NCBI GenBank assembly: GCA_937911845.1
Contig: CALDQF010000361.1
Span: 1 to 16,092, forward strand
Direction: 5' to 3'
Length of the DNA: 16,092 nucleotides
Source of the DNA: an uncultured Phycisphaera sp.
Lineage (GTDB): Bacteria > Planctomycetota > Phycisphaerae > Phycisphaerales > SM1A02
Position numbers and translations under genes: made by a program. Shown here in pieces: positions 1 through 7,224 of this stretch. Every line of letters starts with the position of its first letter. Position 1 is the stretch's first letter. The notes under the pieces are model-generated. The model did not search any database. It was not told the origin of the DNA and saw only the letters and a list, made by a program, of their open reading frames with translations.

Positions 1-106
1 GAAAATCGAGGACACCAGTGTGGTGCGGCAAACACGCCGTGATCTCGCTCGCGTCGAAACCGAGCGTACTGTCCGTCGGGCCCGTCCCCTGACCGAGGCC
101 GAGTGA
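1..106 (+). CDS. rpmC: 50S ribosomal protein L29 (uL29), 3' end only
   Basis: Only the last 34 codons plus the stop are present; reading starts in phase at base 2 and ends at TGA 104-106. The residues VVRQTRRDLARVETERT match the C-terminal helix of L29, whose usual form is IR.VRRDIARI.T. L29 is a small two-helix protein on the large subunit near the tunnel exit and the SRP and trigger-factor docking site. Its position directly before rpsQ is the standard S10-operon order. The tail after the helix (RRARPLTEAE) is slightly longer than in many homologues. The stop overlaps the Shine-Dalgarno sequence of rpsQ, so the two are likely translationally coupled. Confidence 0.85.
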   Translation, partial: KIEDTSVVRQTRRDLARVETERTVRRARPLTEAE

Positions 107-117
107 GGAGCTGATCA

Positions 118-390
118 TTGGGTAAGCAAAGCACTGTTCTGATTCCCGAAAAGTCCCCGCGTCGGGTCGGCATCGTCGAAAGCGATGCACGTGACAAGAC
201 CCGCAAAGTGGTGGTCCAGTGGGCTGTTCGTCACCCGAAGTACGGAAAGTACGTTCGGCAGCGGACTGTCCTCCACGTCCACGATGCGGAAAACGAATCT
301 CGTTTGGGTGACACCGTTGAGGTGGCGGAGTGCCGCCCCATTTCCAAGACCAAGACCTGGGCGCTCGTCCGCGTGATGCGAAAGGCCTGA
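118..390 (+). CDS. rpsQ: 30S ribosomal protein S17 (uS17)
   Basis: This encodes 90 residues with S17 hallmarks: [19 protein letters not shown] (the G.V.S...DKT.vV strand pair), HPKYGKYV, a VHDAEN loop, then [19 protein letters not shown]17 is an OB-fold primary 16S rRNA binder in the 5' domain of the small subunit. The start is TTG at 118, chosen because a strong Shine-Dalgarno sequence GAGGAG (105-110) lies 7 bases upstream and the next residues GKQST fit the family N-terminus. The upstream rpmC stop lies inside this ribosome binding site. A short spacer of 4 bases follows before rplN. Confidence 0.95.
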   Translation: MGKQSTVLIPEKSPRRVGIVESDARDKTRKVVVQWAVRHPKYGKYVRQRTVLHVHDAENESRLGDTVEVAECRPISKTKTWALVRVMRKA

Positions 391-394
391 TGCC

Positions 395-781
395 ATGATC
401 CAAAATGAATCCCGGCTCGAAGTGGCCGACAACTCAGGTGCTCGCGTGGTTATGGTCATTGGTGTGTATGGCGGATCCACCGCCCGCGCTCGCTCGACCC
501 GCAAGACTGCTGGTGTGGGTGACCGCATCAGGTGCACCGTCAAAAAGTGCCTCCCCAACTCTGACGTCAAGGCCGGGGACCTGGTGACCGCAGTTGTGGT
601 TCGGTCCAAGTATCCCGTTCGTCGTGACGACGGCTCTTACGTTCGCTTCGACTCGAATGCGTGCGTCCTCGTGAAAGCAGATGGCAACCCCGTCGGCACC
701 CGGATCTTCGGTGCCGTGGCTCGGGAGCTCCGCTTCAAGGATTACATGAAGATCGTGTCCCTCGCTTCGGAGGTGGTCTGA
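395..781 (+). CDS. rplN: 50S ribosomal protein L14 (uL14)
   Basis: The product has 128 residues against the usual ~122. It opens with the family signature [17 protein letters not shown] and includes [35 protein letters not shown] and [14 protein letters not shown]14 sits at the subunit interface, contacting 16S helix 14 and L19. The extra length comes from a basic insertion after the GGS turn ([12 protein letters not shown]) and a few C-terminal residues. The usual GPVARELR is GAVARELR here. The stop TGA overlaps the rplX start in an ATGA junction, suggesting coupled translation. Confidence 0.95.
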   Translation: MIQNESRLEVADNSGARVVMVIGVYGGSTARARSTRKTAGVGDRIRCTVKKCLPNSDVKAGDLVTAVVVRSKYPVRRDDGSYVRFDSNACVLVKADGNPVGTRIFGAVARELRFKDYMKIVSLASEVV

Positions 782-1113
782 TGCCACGCCATATCGTGAA
801 GGGTGACACCGTGATCGTGACTTCTGGCAGCGCTAAAGGTTCTGTCGGCGAAGTTATTCGGGTCCTCCCCGATGAGGATCGCGTTGTGGTCTCCGGTGTC
901 AATGTTCGGAACAAGCGTATTCCACGTTCGCAGCAGAACCCTCAGGGTGGCTCGATTCGTGCAGAGGCGCCCATCCATATCTCGAATGTCAGCCCCGTGG
1001 TCGACGGCAAGCCCAGCCGAGTCCGGTTTGAGTCTCGGGACGACGGCAGCAAAGTCCGCCTCGCCGCCCGCGATGGCTCGGTGCTGCACGAACTCAAGAA
1101 GGCCCGTGACTGA
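781..1113 (+). CDS. rplX: 50S ribosomal protein L24 (uL24)
   Basis: The product has 110 residues. The KOW motif is visible at the N-terminus: VKGDTVIVTSGSAKGSVGEVIRVL, then VVVSGVNVRNKRIPR. L24 initiates large-subunit assembly and lies at the tunnel exit. The usual G..KGK.G has serines here (SGSAKGS). The start at 781 is preferred over the upstream in-frame ATG at 661 because that extension lies inside rplN, while GGAGGTGG just upstream at the end of rplN gives a good ribosome binding site. Start and rplN stop overlap as ATGA. The C-terminal half (HISNVSPVVDGKPSRVRFE) fits bacterial L24. Confidence 0.95.
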   Translation: MPRHIVKGDTVIVTSGSAKGSVGEVIRVLPDEDRVVVSGVNVRNKRIPRSQQNPQGGSIRAEAPIHISNVSPVVDGKPSRVRFESRDDGSKVRLAARDGSVLHELKKARD

Positions 1114-1124
1114 GGATCCTCCCC

Positions 1125-1727
1125 ATGAGTGAAGCCACCACAATCGAAGCCGCATCCCTCGCCCGTCTGCAACAGATGTTCGAAGAGAATGTGGTCCCCA
1201 AACTCGCTTCTGAGAAGGGTCTCACCAACCCCCTGTCCCAGCCACGGATCGTCAAAGCCGTGGTCAACGTCGGGGTCGGTCGGTTGCTTGAGAACCAAAA
1301 GCTCAAGCAAGATCACGCTGAAGTCATCACCGACACCTTGACCGTGATTTCCGGCCAAAAGCCCATCATGATCAAAGCGAAAAAGTCAGTCTCGAACTTT
1401 AAGGTTCGTGAAGGTGCACCTTCCGCGTTCATGGTCACCATGCGTCGTTATCGCATGTGGTCCTTCTTGGATCGACTCATGAACCTCGCCATGCCCCGTA
1501 TCAAAGACTTCCGTGGGGTTTCCCCCAAGTCCTTTGACTCGTCTGGTTCCTACTCCTTCGGTTTGACCGAACAGGCAGTGTTCCCAGAAGTGGACATGAC
1601 CAAATCGTCCTTTATTCACGGCATGCACATCAACATTGTGTTTGCCCGTTCTAACCCCGAGCTGAGCCACTACGTGCTCAGTGAACTCGGCTTCCCCTTC
1701 GTCAAGCCGGAATCCAGCAAGAAGTAA
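1125..1727 (+). CDS. rplE: 50S ribosomal protein L5 (uL5)
   Basis: The product has 200 residues, about 20 more than the usual ~180. Signatures are [21 protein letters not shown] (40-60), [22 protein letters not shown] (76-97), [13 protein letters not shown] (106-118), [15 protein letters not shown] (124-138), a [16 protein letters not shown] strand and GMHINIVF. L5 binds 5S rRNA with L18 and forms the B1b bridge in the central protuberance. The start ATG at 1125 has GAGGAT at 1112-1117. The additional length is split between an N-terminal [11 protein letters not shown] extension and a short basic C-terminal end (PESSKK). Confidence 0.95.
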   Translation: MSEATTIEAASLARLQQMFEENVVPKLASEKGLTNPLSQPRIVKAVVNVGVGRLLENQKLKQDHAEVITDTLTVISGQKPIMIKAKKSVSNFKVREGAPSAFMVTMRRYRMWSFLDRLMNLAMPRIKDFRGVSPKSFDSSGSYSFGLTEQAVFPEVDMTKSSFIHGMHINIVFARSNPELSHYVLSELGFPFVKPESSKK

Positions 1728-1764
1728 GAAACCGCTGATCCGGCCCCGCCGGAAAGGAATGCCC

Positions 1765-1950
1765 ATGGCCAGCAAACGCGTCTTTGCCCGCATGAACAAA
1801 CCGCCTAAGTTCTCCTCCCGTCGCCAGAGTCGGTGTCAAATCACCGGCCGCGCACGTGGGGTCTATCGCAAGTTTGGCGTCAGCCGCATTGTGCTTCGGG
1901 AACTCGCCCTCAAGGGCATGATCCCTGGCATGCGGAAGGCCAGTTGGTGA
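1765..1950 (+). CDS. rpsN: 30S ribosomal protein S14, short zinc-free form (uS14)
   Basis: The 61-residue product has exactly the length of the short, type Z S14. The C-terminal half ([16 protein letters not shown]...[11 protein letters not shown]) aligns with short S14 without gaps. Type Z proteins carry C-X2-C-X12-C-X2-C; here those positions are C24, T27, S40 and V43, so three of four zinc ligands are gone and zinc binding is very unlikely. S14 is a late 30S assembly protein of the head domain. ATG at 1765 is chosen over ATG 1759 because the ribosome binding site GGAAAGG (1751-1757) is 7 bases from 1765 but only one from 1759; the choice changes only two residues. Confidence 0.92.
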   Translation: MASKRVFARMNKPPKFSSRRQSRCQITGRARGVYRKFGVSRIVLRELALKGMIPGMRKASW

Positions 1951-1968
1951 TCTCTGGAGCTAATTGAT

Positions 1969-2367
1969 ATGTCCCTACAAGACACCACTTCTGATCTCCT
2001 CACCCGCGTTCGCAACGCGGTCCGCAACCGTGCTCCTAAGGTTCGCTGCTTGAACAACAAGCTGAACCGTGGAGTGTGCGATGTGTTGCGTGACGAGGGC
2101 TACATCGAGTCCTACGACGTTGTCGAAGACGGCCGTCAAGGCTTGATCGACGTCTCGCTCCGCTACGGCAGCCGTGGCGAGCCCGTCATCACTCGTATCG
2201 ATCGCGTCTCCCGTCCTGGACGTCGCGTTTACCGCGGTGCTTCTGATCTGCCACGTCCGTTGGCTGGTCTGGGCATCTGCATCGTCTCCACCAGTCGTGG
2301 TGTGCTTTCTGACCGAATCTGCCGTGAGCAGAAAGTCGGCGGAGAGCTCGTCGCCATCGTCCAGTAA
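1969..2367 (+). CDS. rpsH: 30S ribosomal protein S8 (uS8)
   Basis: The product has 132 residues, the normal S8 length. It begins with the SLQDTTSDLLTRVRNAVRNR helix (family: DPIADMLTRIRNA) and ends with GLGICIVSTSRGVLSDR and VGGELVAIVQ, the conserved 16S-binding C-terminal domain. S8 is a primary binder of the central domain. In E. coli it is the translational repressor of the spc operon via a mimic at rplE; I did not identify such a mimic here. The ribosome binding site TGGAG is at 1955-1959. The gene sits in normal order between rpsN and rplF. Confidence 0.95.
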   Translation: MSLQDTTSDLLTRVRNAVRNRAPKVRCLNNKLNRGVCDVLRDEGYIESYDVVEDGRQGLIDVSLRYGSRGEPVITRIDRVSRPGRRVYRGASDLPRPLAGLGICIVSTSRGVLSDRICREQKVGGELVAIVQ

Positions 2368-2389
2368 TCCGAACGTCGAGGAATCCACG

Positions 2390-2944
2390 ATGAGTCGTAT
2401 TGGAACCAAACCAGTCCCTGTACCCGGCAACGTCAAAGTTGCGGTTGACGCGGGCTCCAACACCATCAAGGTGGAAGGGCCCAAGGGCAAACTCGAGTTC
2501 ATGCACCACGCTGATGTGAGCGTGAACTACGCCGAGTCCGACAACCAAGTGGTCTGCTCTATCCCCGAAGATCGTCGTGACTCCGGTCGTGACAAGGCTC
2601 TTTGGGGCACCACCCGCGCTCGAATCGCTTGCATGGTTCAAGGGGTGGTTGATGGCTACGAAAAGAAACTGCAAGTCATAGGCGTGGGTTGGAATGCCCA
2701 AGCCCAAGGCAAGACTTTGCGTTTGAATGTTGGGTACTGCCACCCCGTTGATCTTCAAGCCCCCGAAGGCGTGGAGTTCAAAGTGGATGGTGAATTTGTC
2801 AGTATCACCGGTCCCGACAAGGAACAGGTGGGGCAGTTCGCCGCGGTGGTTCGTTCCAAGCGTCCGCCTGAGCCATACAAAGGCAAAGGCATCCGTTACG
2901 TAGACGAGTACGTCATCCGCAAGGTTGGCAAGTCAATGGGCTGA
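2390..2944 (+). CDS. rplF: 50S ribosomal protein L6 (uL6)
   Basis: The product has 184 residues. The N-terminal [17 protein letters not shown] and the C-terminal [17 protein letters not shown] block followed by VIRKVGK are diagnostic for L6. The protein has two similar alpha/beta domains and sits next to the sarcin-ricin loop and the factor-binding site. The frame is open further upstream, but the start at ATG 2390 is set by the family N-terminus and the GAGGA at 2378-2382 seven bases before it. The upstream extension would overlap rpsH in another frame and has no family match. Confidence 0.95.
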   Translation: MSRIGTKPVPVPGNVKVAVDAGSNTIKVEGPKGKLEFMHHADVSVNYAESDNQVVCSIPEDRRDSGRDKALWGTTRARIACMVQGVVDGYEKKLQVIGVGWNAQAQGKTLRLNVGYCHPVDLQAPEGVEFKVDGEFVSITGPDKEQVGQFAAVVRSKRPPEPYKGKGIRYVDEYVIRKVGKSMG

Positions 2945-2961
2945 GCCCAAGGAAGCTTCTC

Positions 2962-3324
2962 ATGGATCGCATCAAGCTCCGAAAGCACAGTCGCGACCGT
3001 CGCCGTCGCGGTCTTCAGCGTCGCATCCGCGGCAGCGCCGCTCGGCCTCGCCTCGCGGTGTTCCGCAGCAGCAAACACATCTACGCCCAGGTGGTCGACG
3101 ACCTCACCGGGCGTACCATCGCCGCCGCCTCCACTGTCGAGAAGGGTCTCGACCGTGCAGCTGGTGGAAACGTCTCTGCCGCTTCTGAAGTGGGGCGTCG
3201 GCTTGCCGACCGCGCCAAAGAAGCTGGCATCTCCGCTGTGGTCTTTGACCGTGGCGGCTTCCTTTACCACGGCCGTGTGAAGGCCGTTGCCGAAGGCGCC
3301 CGCGAGGGCGGCCTGCAGTTCTGA
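2962..3324 (+). CDS. rplR: 50S ribosomal protein L18 (uL18)
   Basis: The product has 120 residues. A strongly basic N-terminus ([20 protein letters not shown]) is followed by [44 protein letters not shown] and [20 protein letters not shown], the standard L18 sequence. L18 binds 5S rRNA in the central protuberance with L5. The ribosome binding site AAGGA is at 2949-2953. The usual C-terminal AREGGL.F ending is intact, so the gene is complete. Confidence 0.95.
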   Translation: MDRIKLRKHSRDRRRRGLQRRIRGSAARPRLAVFRSSKHIYAQVVDDLTGRTIAAASTVEKGLDRAAGGNVSAASEVGRRLADRAKEAGISAVVFDRGGFLYHGRVKAVAEGAREGGLQF

Positions 3325-3339
3325 TCGGAGCACCGGCCA

Positions 3340-3957
3340 ATGTCTGAACGTCTTGACGAATCCGGTATCGAGTCCACCACGGTCTCAATTATGCGTACCA
3401 GCGCCACTGTTAAAGGTGGTCGTCGTTTCTCCTTCGCGGCCTTGGTCGTGGTGGGGGACCGGCAGGGCAGCATTGGTTTGGGTCACCAGAAGTCTGGTCA
3501 AGTTCCCCAAGCCATTGAAAAGAGCCAGCGGGAAGCCAAACGCAAGTTGCGGAAGTACCCCACCACGGGTTCGACCATTCCCCACGCTGTCGAAGGTCGC
3601 TTCGGTGCATGCAAAGTTCTTCTTCTGCCAGCATCTCCAGGTACTGGGGTTGTGGCTGGAGCCGCAGTTCGTGCCCCATTGGAAATGCTTGGCATTCGTG
3701 ACTGCATGACCAAGTGCCACGGCTCGACCAACACTCTGAACATTGTCAAAGCAGTGTTCAATGGTCTCGAGCAACTGAAGAGCCGCGAAGATATCGAAGC
3801 CGCTCGTGGCCGAACCCTCGGTCACTCTGACACCGAAATTCAACAGAAGTTGGACAAGCCTGCTCCGGTCTCAACCGAAGGCGACGCCGACGCTGAACCC
3901 GCTGAAACCGCTGAAGCCCCGGCTGACGCTGCTGCTAATGAGGCCACCGCGTCCTGA
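3340..3957 (+). CDS. rpsE: 30S ribosomal protein S5 (uS5) with acidic C-terminal tail
   Basis: The product has 205 residues; bacterial S5 is usually ~160-170. The RNA-binding first half is clear: TATVKGG-like TSATVKGGRRFSFAALVVVG (20-39), then GLGHQKSGQVPQAIEKS. The second domain has PASPGTGVVAGAAVRAPLEMLGIRD (98-121) and GSTNTLNIVKAVFNGL. S5 lines the mRNA entry side and affects decoding accuracy and helicase activity. From about residue 173 the protein continues as a low-complexity tail rich in Ala, Glu, Asp and Pro, not part of the S5 fold. In the classical spc operon rpmD (L30) comes next; here rplO follows directly after 22 bases. Confidence 0.95.
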   Translation: MSERLDESGIESTTVSIMRTSATVKGGRRFSFAALVVVGDRQGSIGLGHQKSGQVPQAIEKSQREAKRKLRKYPTTGSTIPHAVEGRFGACKVLLLPASPGTGVVAGAAVRAPLEMLGIRDCMTKCHGSTNTLNIVKAVFNGLEQLKSREDIEAARGRTLGHSDTEIQQKLDKPAPVSTEGDADAEPAETAEAPADAAANEATAS

Positions 3958-3979
3958 GGACGAGTGAAGGATCTTTGCC

Positions 3980-4492
3980 ATGATGATTCATGAAATTACC
4001 GAGAAGGTCGGTGCTCACAAGAAGCGAAAGCGTGTGGGTCGAGGTCGTGCCAGCGGTTTGGGAAAAACCAGTGGTCGTGGCCATAAGGGTGCTGGTTCCC
4101 GTGCAGGTCACGGTGACAAGATCTACTTCGAAGGCGGCCAAATGCCCCTCGTGCGTCGATTGCCCAAGCGTGGCTTTACCAATGCTGCGTTCCGCACCGA
4201 CTATCAGGTGGTCAACGTGCACGTGCTGTGCTCTCGGTTCGAAGATGGTGCCGAAGTCAACGCCGAAGTGTTGGCCGAGAAGGGCCTCATTCGTTCGACC
4301 AAGAAGCCCGTCAAGATTCTGGGCCAAGGCGAGATCAACAAGAAGATCTCAGTGACAGCTCAGATGTTCTCGGCCTCCGCCAAATCTAAGATTGAAGCCG
4401 CCGGTGGCACCTGTGTCTCCAATGCAAAAGTCAAGTGGACTCGCGCTGCAGCGGCCGCGAAGAAGGCTGAAGGCCAGTCCTCGGAAGGCTGA
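3980..4492 (+). CDS. rplO: 50S ribosomal protein L15 (uL15)
   Basis: The product has 170 residues, longer than the usual ~145. The N-terminal glycine-rich arm is diagnostic: KKRKRVGRGRASGLGKTSGR (14-33), GHKGAGSRAG, then FEGGQMPLVRRLPKRGFTN. L15 threads into 23S rRNA and helps late 50S assembly. The start is the first of two adjacent ATGs (3980, 3983); AAGGA at 3967-3971 is 8 bases from the first. The MMIHEI beginning resembles planctomycete L15 as I remember it. The extra C-terminal residues are Ala/Lys-rich (RAAAAAKKAEGQSSEG). secY starts 11 bases downstream. Confidence 0.95.
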   Translation: MMIHEITEKVGAHKKRKRVGRGRASGLGKTSGRGHKGAGSRAGHGDKIYFEGGQMPLVRRLPKRGFTNAAFRTDYQVVNVHVLCSRFEDGAEVNAEVLAEKGLIRSTKKPVKILGQGEINKKISVTAQMFSASAKSKIEAAGGTCVSNAKVKWTRAAAAAKKAEGQSSEG

Positions 4493-4503
4493 GAGAGATT
4501 CGC

Positions 4504-5922
4504 ATGCTGCAAGCCGTCGTCAACGTGTTCCGAATCAGCGACCTTCGCACCCGGGTGATGTTCACCTTGGGAGCCTTGGTGCTGTACCGGATCGGTTTCT
4601 TCATCCCGCTTCCCGGCGTGGATCAGGAGATGTTGGTGGACGCGGCAACCAAAGCCTCAGAGGCTTCCGCAAGCGGTTTCGGTCGGATTCTTGAGTACGC
4701 CTCGGTCTTCTCTGGTGGGGACTTTGGTCAGTCCACCATCTTCGGTTTGGGCATCATGCCCTACATCACAGCCTCGATTGTCTTCCAGCTCTTGCAGTCG
4801 ATGATTCCTTCCTTCAAGGAAATGAAGAAGGATCCATCGGGGGCCCAAAAACTCCAGGAATGGACCCGGTACGCCGGTGTGGGCATGTGCATGGTTCAAG
4901 GTTTCATGTGGCTGAACTACATCCGCGGCCAAGGCATGGTCGACCCGGTTTTGGAGTCCGATCCCACCGGTCGATTCTTCTTCATGGCGGCTGGTCTGAC
5001 TGGTATCACTGCGGGCAGCGTGTTCTTGATGTGGCTTGGTGAGCAGATCGACAAGTACGGCATTGGAAACGGTGTCTCACTGATCTTGACCGCTGGCATC
5101 ATTTCTCGAATGCCTGATGCCATCTTCTGGGTGTCCAGTAAGTTCAGCTTGTCGGCCCAAGATGACTCGGTCATCGGCCCAGTTGGCGTGGCCTTCCTGC
5201 TGATGTCATTCGTGAGTGTGGTTGCTGGTGCAGTCCTGATCACGGTGGCCCAGCGTCGGTTGCCCATCCAACAGGCTCGTCATGCTCGAGCTGGCTCCGC
5301 GGCGGCATCCAGTGGTCGGCACTATCTGCCTCTCCGGGTCAACCACGCCGGTGTGATGCCAATCATTTTTGCATCATCCTTGATGATCATTCCAACCGTC
5401 GCTTTGGGTTCACTTGCCCAGTACGCCGCCGCCTCTCCCGGCTGGCCCGAGTGGACACGGACCGCCCTCACGTTCTTGAATGCAAACCTGCAAATGGGTT
5501 CGTATCCCTACGTCCTGATCCAAATCGGTTTGATCTACTTCTTCAGTTACTTCTGGACCACTGTGGTCTTCTCTCCCGAAGAGATGAGCGAACAACTTCG
5601 CGACCACGGCTCCTTCATCCCCGGTCTCCGTCCTGGCCCGCGTACAGCGGAATATCTGGAGACGGTCGTGGAACGCATCACCTACGTCGGGGCAGGCTTT
5701 TTGGCCATCATTGCCCTGATTCCCACCGTGGTTGCTTCCCAGATGGGGGTCCCCATGCTTGTCTCCCAGTTCCTTGGTGGAACTGGGCTTCTGATCGTTG
5801 TTAGTGTGGGCCTGGACCTCGTCCAGCGCATCGAGGCCGCACTGCTTATGAGAAACCAGACCGGATTCCTCGATTCCGGCGAGGGAGGGCGGGCAGCTCG
5901 CATCCGTTCCGGACGCGGCTGA
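4504..5922 (+). CDS. secY: Protein translocase subunit SecY
   Basis: The product has 472 residues with about ten membrane helices. It forms the protein-conducting channel of the inner membrane with SecE and SecG. Recognisable parts are the plug/TM2 region GLGIMPYITASIVFQLLQSM (81-100), GEQIDKYGIGNGVSLIL (179-195), PLRVNHAGVMPIIFASSL (276-293) and the cytoplasmic C5 loop PEEMSEQLRDHGSFIPGLRP (358-377) with RTAEYLETVVERITYVG, which contacts SecA and the ribosome. The C-terminus keeps NQTGFL followed by a short basic tail. The ribosome binding site is only a GAGAGAG run at 4491-4497. The usual partners adk and map do not follow; infA is next. Confidence 0.96.
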   Translation: MLQAVVNVFRISDLRTRVMFTLGALVLYRIGFFIPLPGVDQEMLVDAATKASEASASGFGRILEYASVFSGGDFGQSTIFGLGIMPYITASIVFQLLQSMIPSFKEMKKDPSGAQKLQEWTRYAGVGMCMVQGFMWLNYIRGQGMVDPVLESDPTGRFFFMAAGLTGITAGSVFLMWLGEQIDKYGIGNGVSLILTAGIISRMPDAIFWVSSKFSLSAQDDSVIGPVGVAFLLMSFVSVVAGAVLITVAQRRLPIQQARHARAGSAAASSGRHYLPLRVNHAGVMPIIFASSLMIIPTVALGSLAQYAAASPGWPEWTRTALTFLNANLQMGSYPYVLIQIGLIYFFSYFWTTVVFSPEEMSEQLRDHGSFIPGLRPGPRTAEYLETVVERITYVGAGFLAIIALIPTVVASQMGVPMLVSQFLGGTGLLIVVSVGLDLVQRIEAALLMRNQTGFLDSGEGGRAARIRSGRG

Positions 5923-5941
5923 GTGCCTTCGGGCTTGACCC

Positions 5942-5971
5942 AACGCCTTGTATCGGTGACGATGGGGCGTT
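5942..5971 (+). promoter_or_regulatory. Possible leader hairpin before infA
   Basis: In the 67-base gap between secY and infA, AACGCC (5942-5947) pairs with GGCGTT (5966-5971). The stem can continue inward by three G-U wobble pairs and one A-U pair (to 5951/5962), leaving a 10-base loop. No T-tract follows, so it is not a typical terminator. It lies where adk and map are often found. A role in controlling infA or in mRNA processing is inference only. Confidence 0.3.
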
Positions 5972-5989
5972 CCAGACCGAAAGGATTGA

Positions 5990-6205
5990 ATGGCCAAGGA
6001 AGAAAAGATCGAACTCGAAGCGGAAGTCGTGGAGGCATTGCCTGATGCACGATTCAAAGTTCGTCTCGAGAACGGTCAGGAACTCCTGGCCTATGTTTCC
6101 GGAAAGATGCGAAAGTTTTTCATTCGTATTCTTCCTGGCGACAAGGTCTCGGTTGAGATCAGCCCGTACGACATGACCAAGGGTCGCATTACCTACCGCC
6201 GCTAA
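5990..6205 (+). CDS. infA: Translation initiation factor IF-1
   Basis: The 71-residue product has the normal IF-1 length and an almost canonical sequence: [55 protein letters not shown] and [10 protein letters not shown]-1 is an OB-fold protein that occupies the 30S A site and modulates IF-2 and IF-3. The ribosome binding site AAGGA is at 5981-5985. The infA-rpmJ-rpsM order is that of many bacteria such as Bacillus, except that adk and map are absent upstream. Confidence 0.97.
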   Translation: MAKEEKIELEAEVVEALPDARFKVRLENGQELLAYVSGKMRKFFIRILPGDKVSVEISPYDMTKGRITYRR

Positions 6206-6223
6206 GCGGCATCGGAGCAAACC

Positions 6224-6340
6224 ATGAAGGTTCGCAGCAGCATCAAGCGTTCAACCAAGGATTGCCAGATCGTCGTTCGGCGTGGCAAGCGATTCCTCAT
6301 CAACAAGCGAAACCCCCGTCTCAAGGCCCGTCAGGGCTGA
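6224..6340 (+). CDS. rpmJ: 50S ribosomal protein L36, zinc-free form (bL36)
   Basis: This 38-residue gene is easily overlooked: ATG 6224, stop TGA 6338-6340. The sequence begins [20 protein letters not shown] and ends [12 protein letters not shown], matching L36 end to end. The standard zinc form has Cys at 11, 14 and 27 and His at 32. Here only C14 survives; the other positions are T11, N27 and L33 (one-residue shift). So this is a C-minus L36 that probably does not bind zinc. L36 is a late, non-essential 50S protein near the 23S domain V core. CGGAG at 6213-6217 serves as ribosome binding site. It sits between infA and rpsM, its classical place. Confidence 0.93.
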   Translation: MKVRSSIKRSTKDCQIVVRRGKRFLINKRNPRLKARQG

Positions 6341-6357
6341 TCGAAAGGCACCAAAGC

Positions 6358-6735
6358 ATGCCCCGTATTGCTGGCGTCGATATTCCCGACCGCAAAAAGA
6401 TTTTGTTCTCCCTCCAGTACGTCCACGGTATTGGTCCCAAGGTTGCCGCCGACATTCTGTCGCGCACCGGGATCGACCCCGACCGTCGAGCGAACGAACT
6501 CACCGACGACGAAGTGACCAACATCGCTTCTTTGATCGATGATGAGATGGTGGTCGAAGGTGCCCTGCGTCGCCAAGTGGCTCAGAGCATTCAGCGTTTG
6601 CGTGAGATCAACTGCTGGCGCGGTGATCGTCACAAGAAAGGGCTGCCCGTCCGCGGACAATCCTCCAAGACCAATGCACGTACCCGGAAGGGTAAGAAGA
6701 AGACGGTTGCCGGTAAGAAGGCCGTCGGTAAGTAA
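6358..6735 (+). CDS. rpsM: 30S ribosomal protein S13 (uS13)
   Basis: The product has 125 residues. The N-terminal MPRIAGVDIPDRKK and YVHGIGPKVAADIL helix-turn-helix, the REINCWRGDRHKKGLPVRGQ and SKTNARTRKGKKK blocks identify S13. It sits in the 30S head, makes bridges B1a/B1b, and its basic C-terminal tail reaches tRNA. The canonical GQRTKTNARTRKG reads GQSSKTNARTRKG here. The start at 6358 is set by the family N-terminus and GAAAGG at 6343-6348; the open frame extends upstream through rpmJ without family similarity. A 101-base gap follows before rpsK. Confidence 0.95.
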   Translation: MPRIAGVDIPDRKKILFSLQYVHGIGPKVAADILSRTGIDPDRRANELTDDEVTNIASLIDDEMVVEGALRRQVAQSIQRLREINCWRGDRHKKGLPVRGQSSKTNARTRKGKKKTVAGKKAVGK

Positions 6736-6738
6736 AAC

Positions 6739-6814
6739 GGAGTTGAGATTCCATTTTGATTCTCTCCTCCATTTCGTGAGGTTCCCGGGCTCCCTAGTGA
6801 GTGCAATGGGAACC
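6739..6814 (+). promoter_or_regulatory. Two hairpins in the rpsM-rpsK gap
   Basis: The gap 6736-6836 is long for this operon. Hairpin A starts just after the rpsM stop: GGAG (6739-6742) with CTCC (6765-6768) and GAGA (6745-6748) with TCTC (6761-6764), separated by a 2-base bulge and capped by a 12-base loop. Hairpin B is GGTTCCC (6780-6786) with GGGAACC (6808-6814), perfect over 7 bp with one more G-U pair. No T-tract follows. I found no convincing -35/-10 pair here. An RNA control element for rpsK and downstream genes is plausible but unproven. Confidence 0.4.
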
Positions 6815-6836
6815 GCCAGCAGCGAAGGAATTGACC

Positions 6837-7208
6837 ATGAGTAAAAAAAGTATCCGTCGCAACGTTCCCCGTGGCATTGGTCACGTGAAAGCAACGTTCA
6901 ACAACACCATTATCACCATCACCGATCCCAACGGTGAAACCCTCTGCTGGGATTCTGCCGGAACTGTGGGCTTCAAAGGAGCTCGCAAGGCGACCCCTTT
7001 TGCCGCTTCTCGTGCGGTTGAAAAGTGCGTGGCCAAGGCTCGTCGCATGGGAATGCGTGAGATCGAAGTGCACGTCCGTGGTGCAGGCGCTGGCCGTGAA
7101 TCTTCTATCACCGCTTTCGAGGCCAATGGCCTCAGCGTGATTGCGATTGAAGACCACACCCCAGTGCCCCACAACGGTTGTCGTCCGCCCAAGCAGCGAC
7201 GCGTCTGA
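6837..7208 (+). CDS. rpsK: 30S ribosomal protein S11 (uS11)
   Basis: The product has 123 residues. [56 protein letters not shown] and the terminal [18 protein letters not shown] are S11 signatures. S11 lies on the 30S platform close to the E-site mRNA and the Shine-Dalgarno helix. The usual GPG.GRE.AIR segment is [11 protein letters not shown] here, an unusual but fold-compatible change. The start ATG 6837 follows AAGGAA (6825-6830). The gene is flanked by structured gaps on both sides; rpsD, which often follows it, is missing. Confidence 0.95.
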   Translation: MSKKSIRRNVPRGIGHVKATFNNTIITITDPNGETLCWDSAGTVGFKGARKATPFAASRAVEKCVAKARRMGMREIEVHVRGAGAGRESSITAFEANGLSVIAIEDHTPVPHNGCRPPKQRRV

Positions 7209-7224
7209 CCCTGAACCATTCGTC

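Noticed and set aside
5410..6057. 215-codon open frame on the - strand opposite the secY end and infA
   Set aside because: It runs across two certain genes on the other strand and has no ribosome binding site or recognisable domain.
6743..6784. TTGAGA and TTGATT in the rpsM-rpsK gap, considered as -35 boxes of an internal promoter
   Set aside because: No acceptable -10 hexamer lies at 16-18 bases downstream of either.
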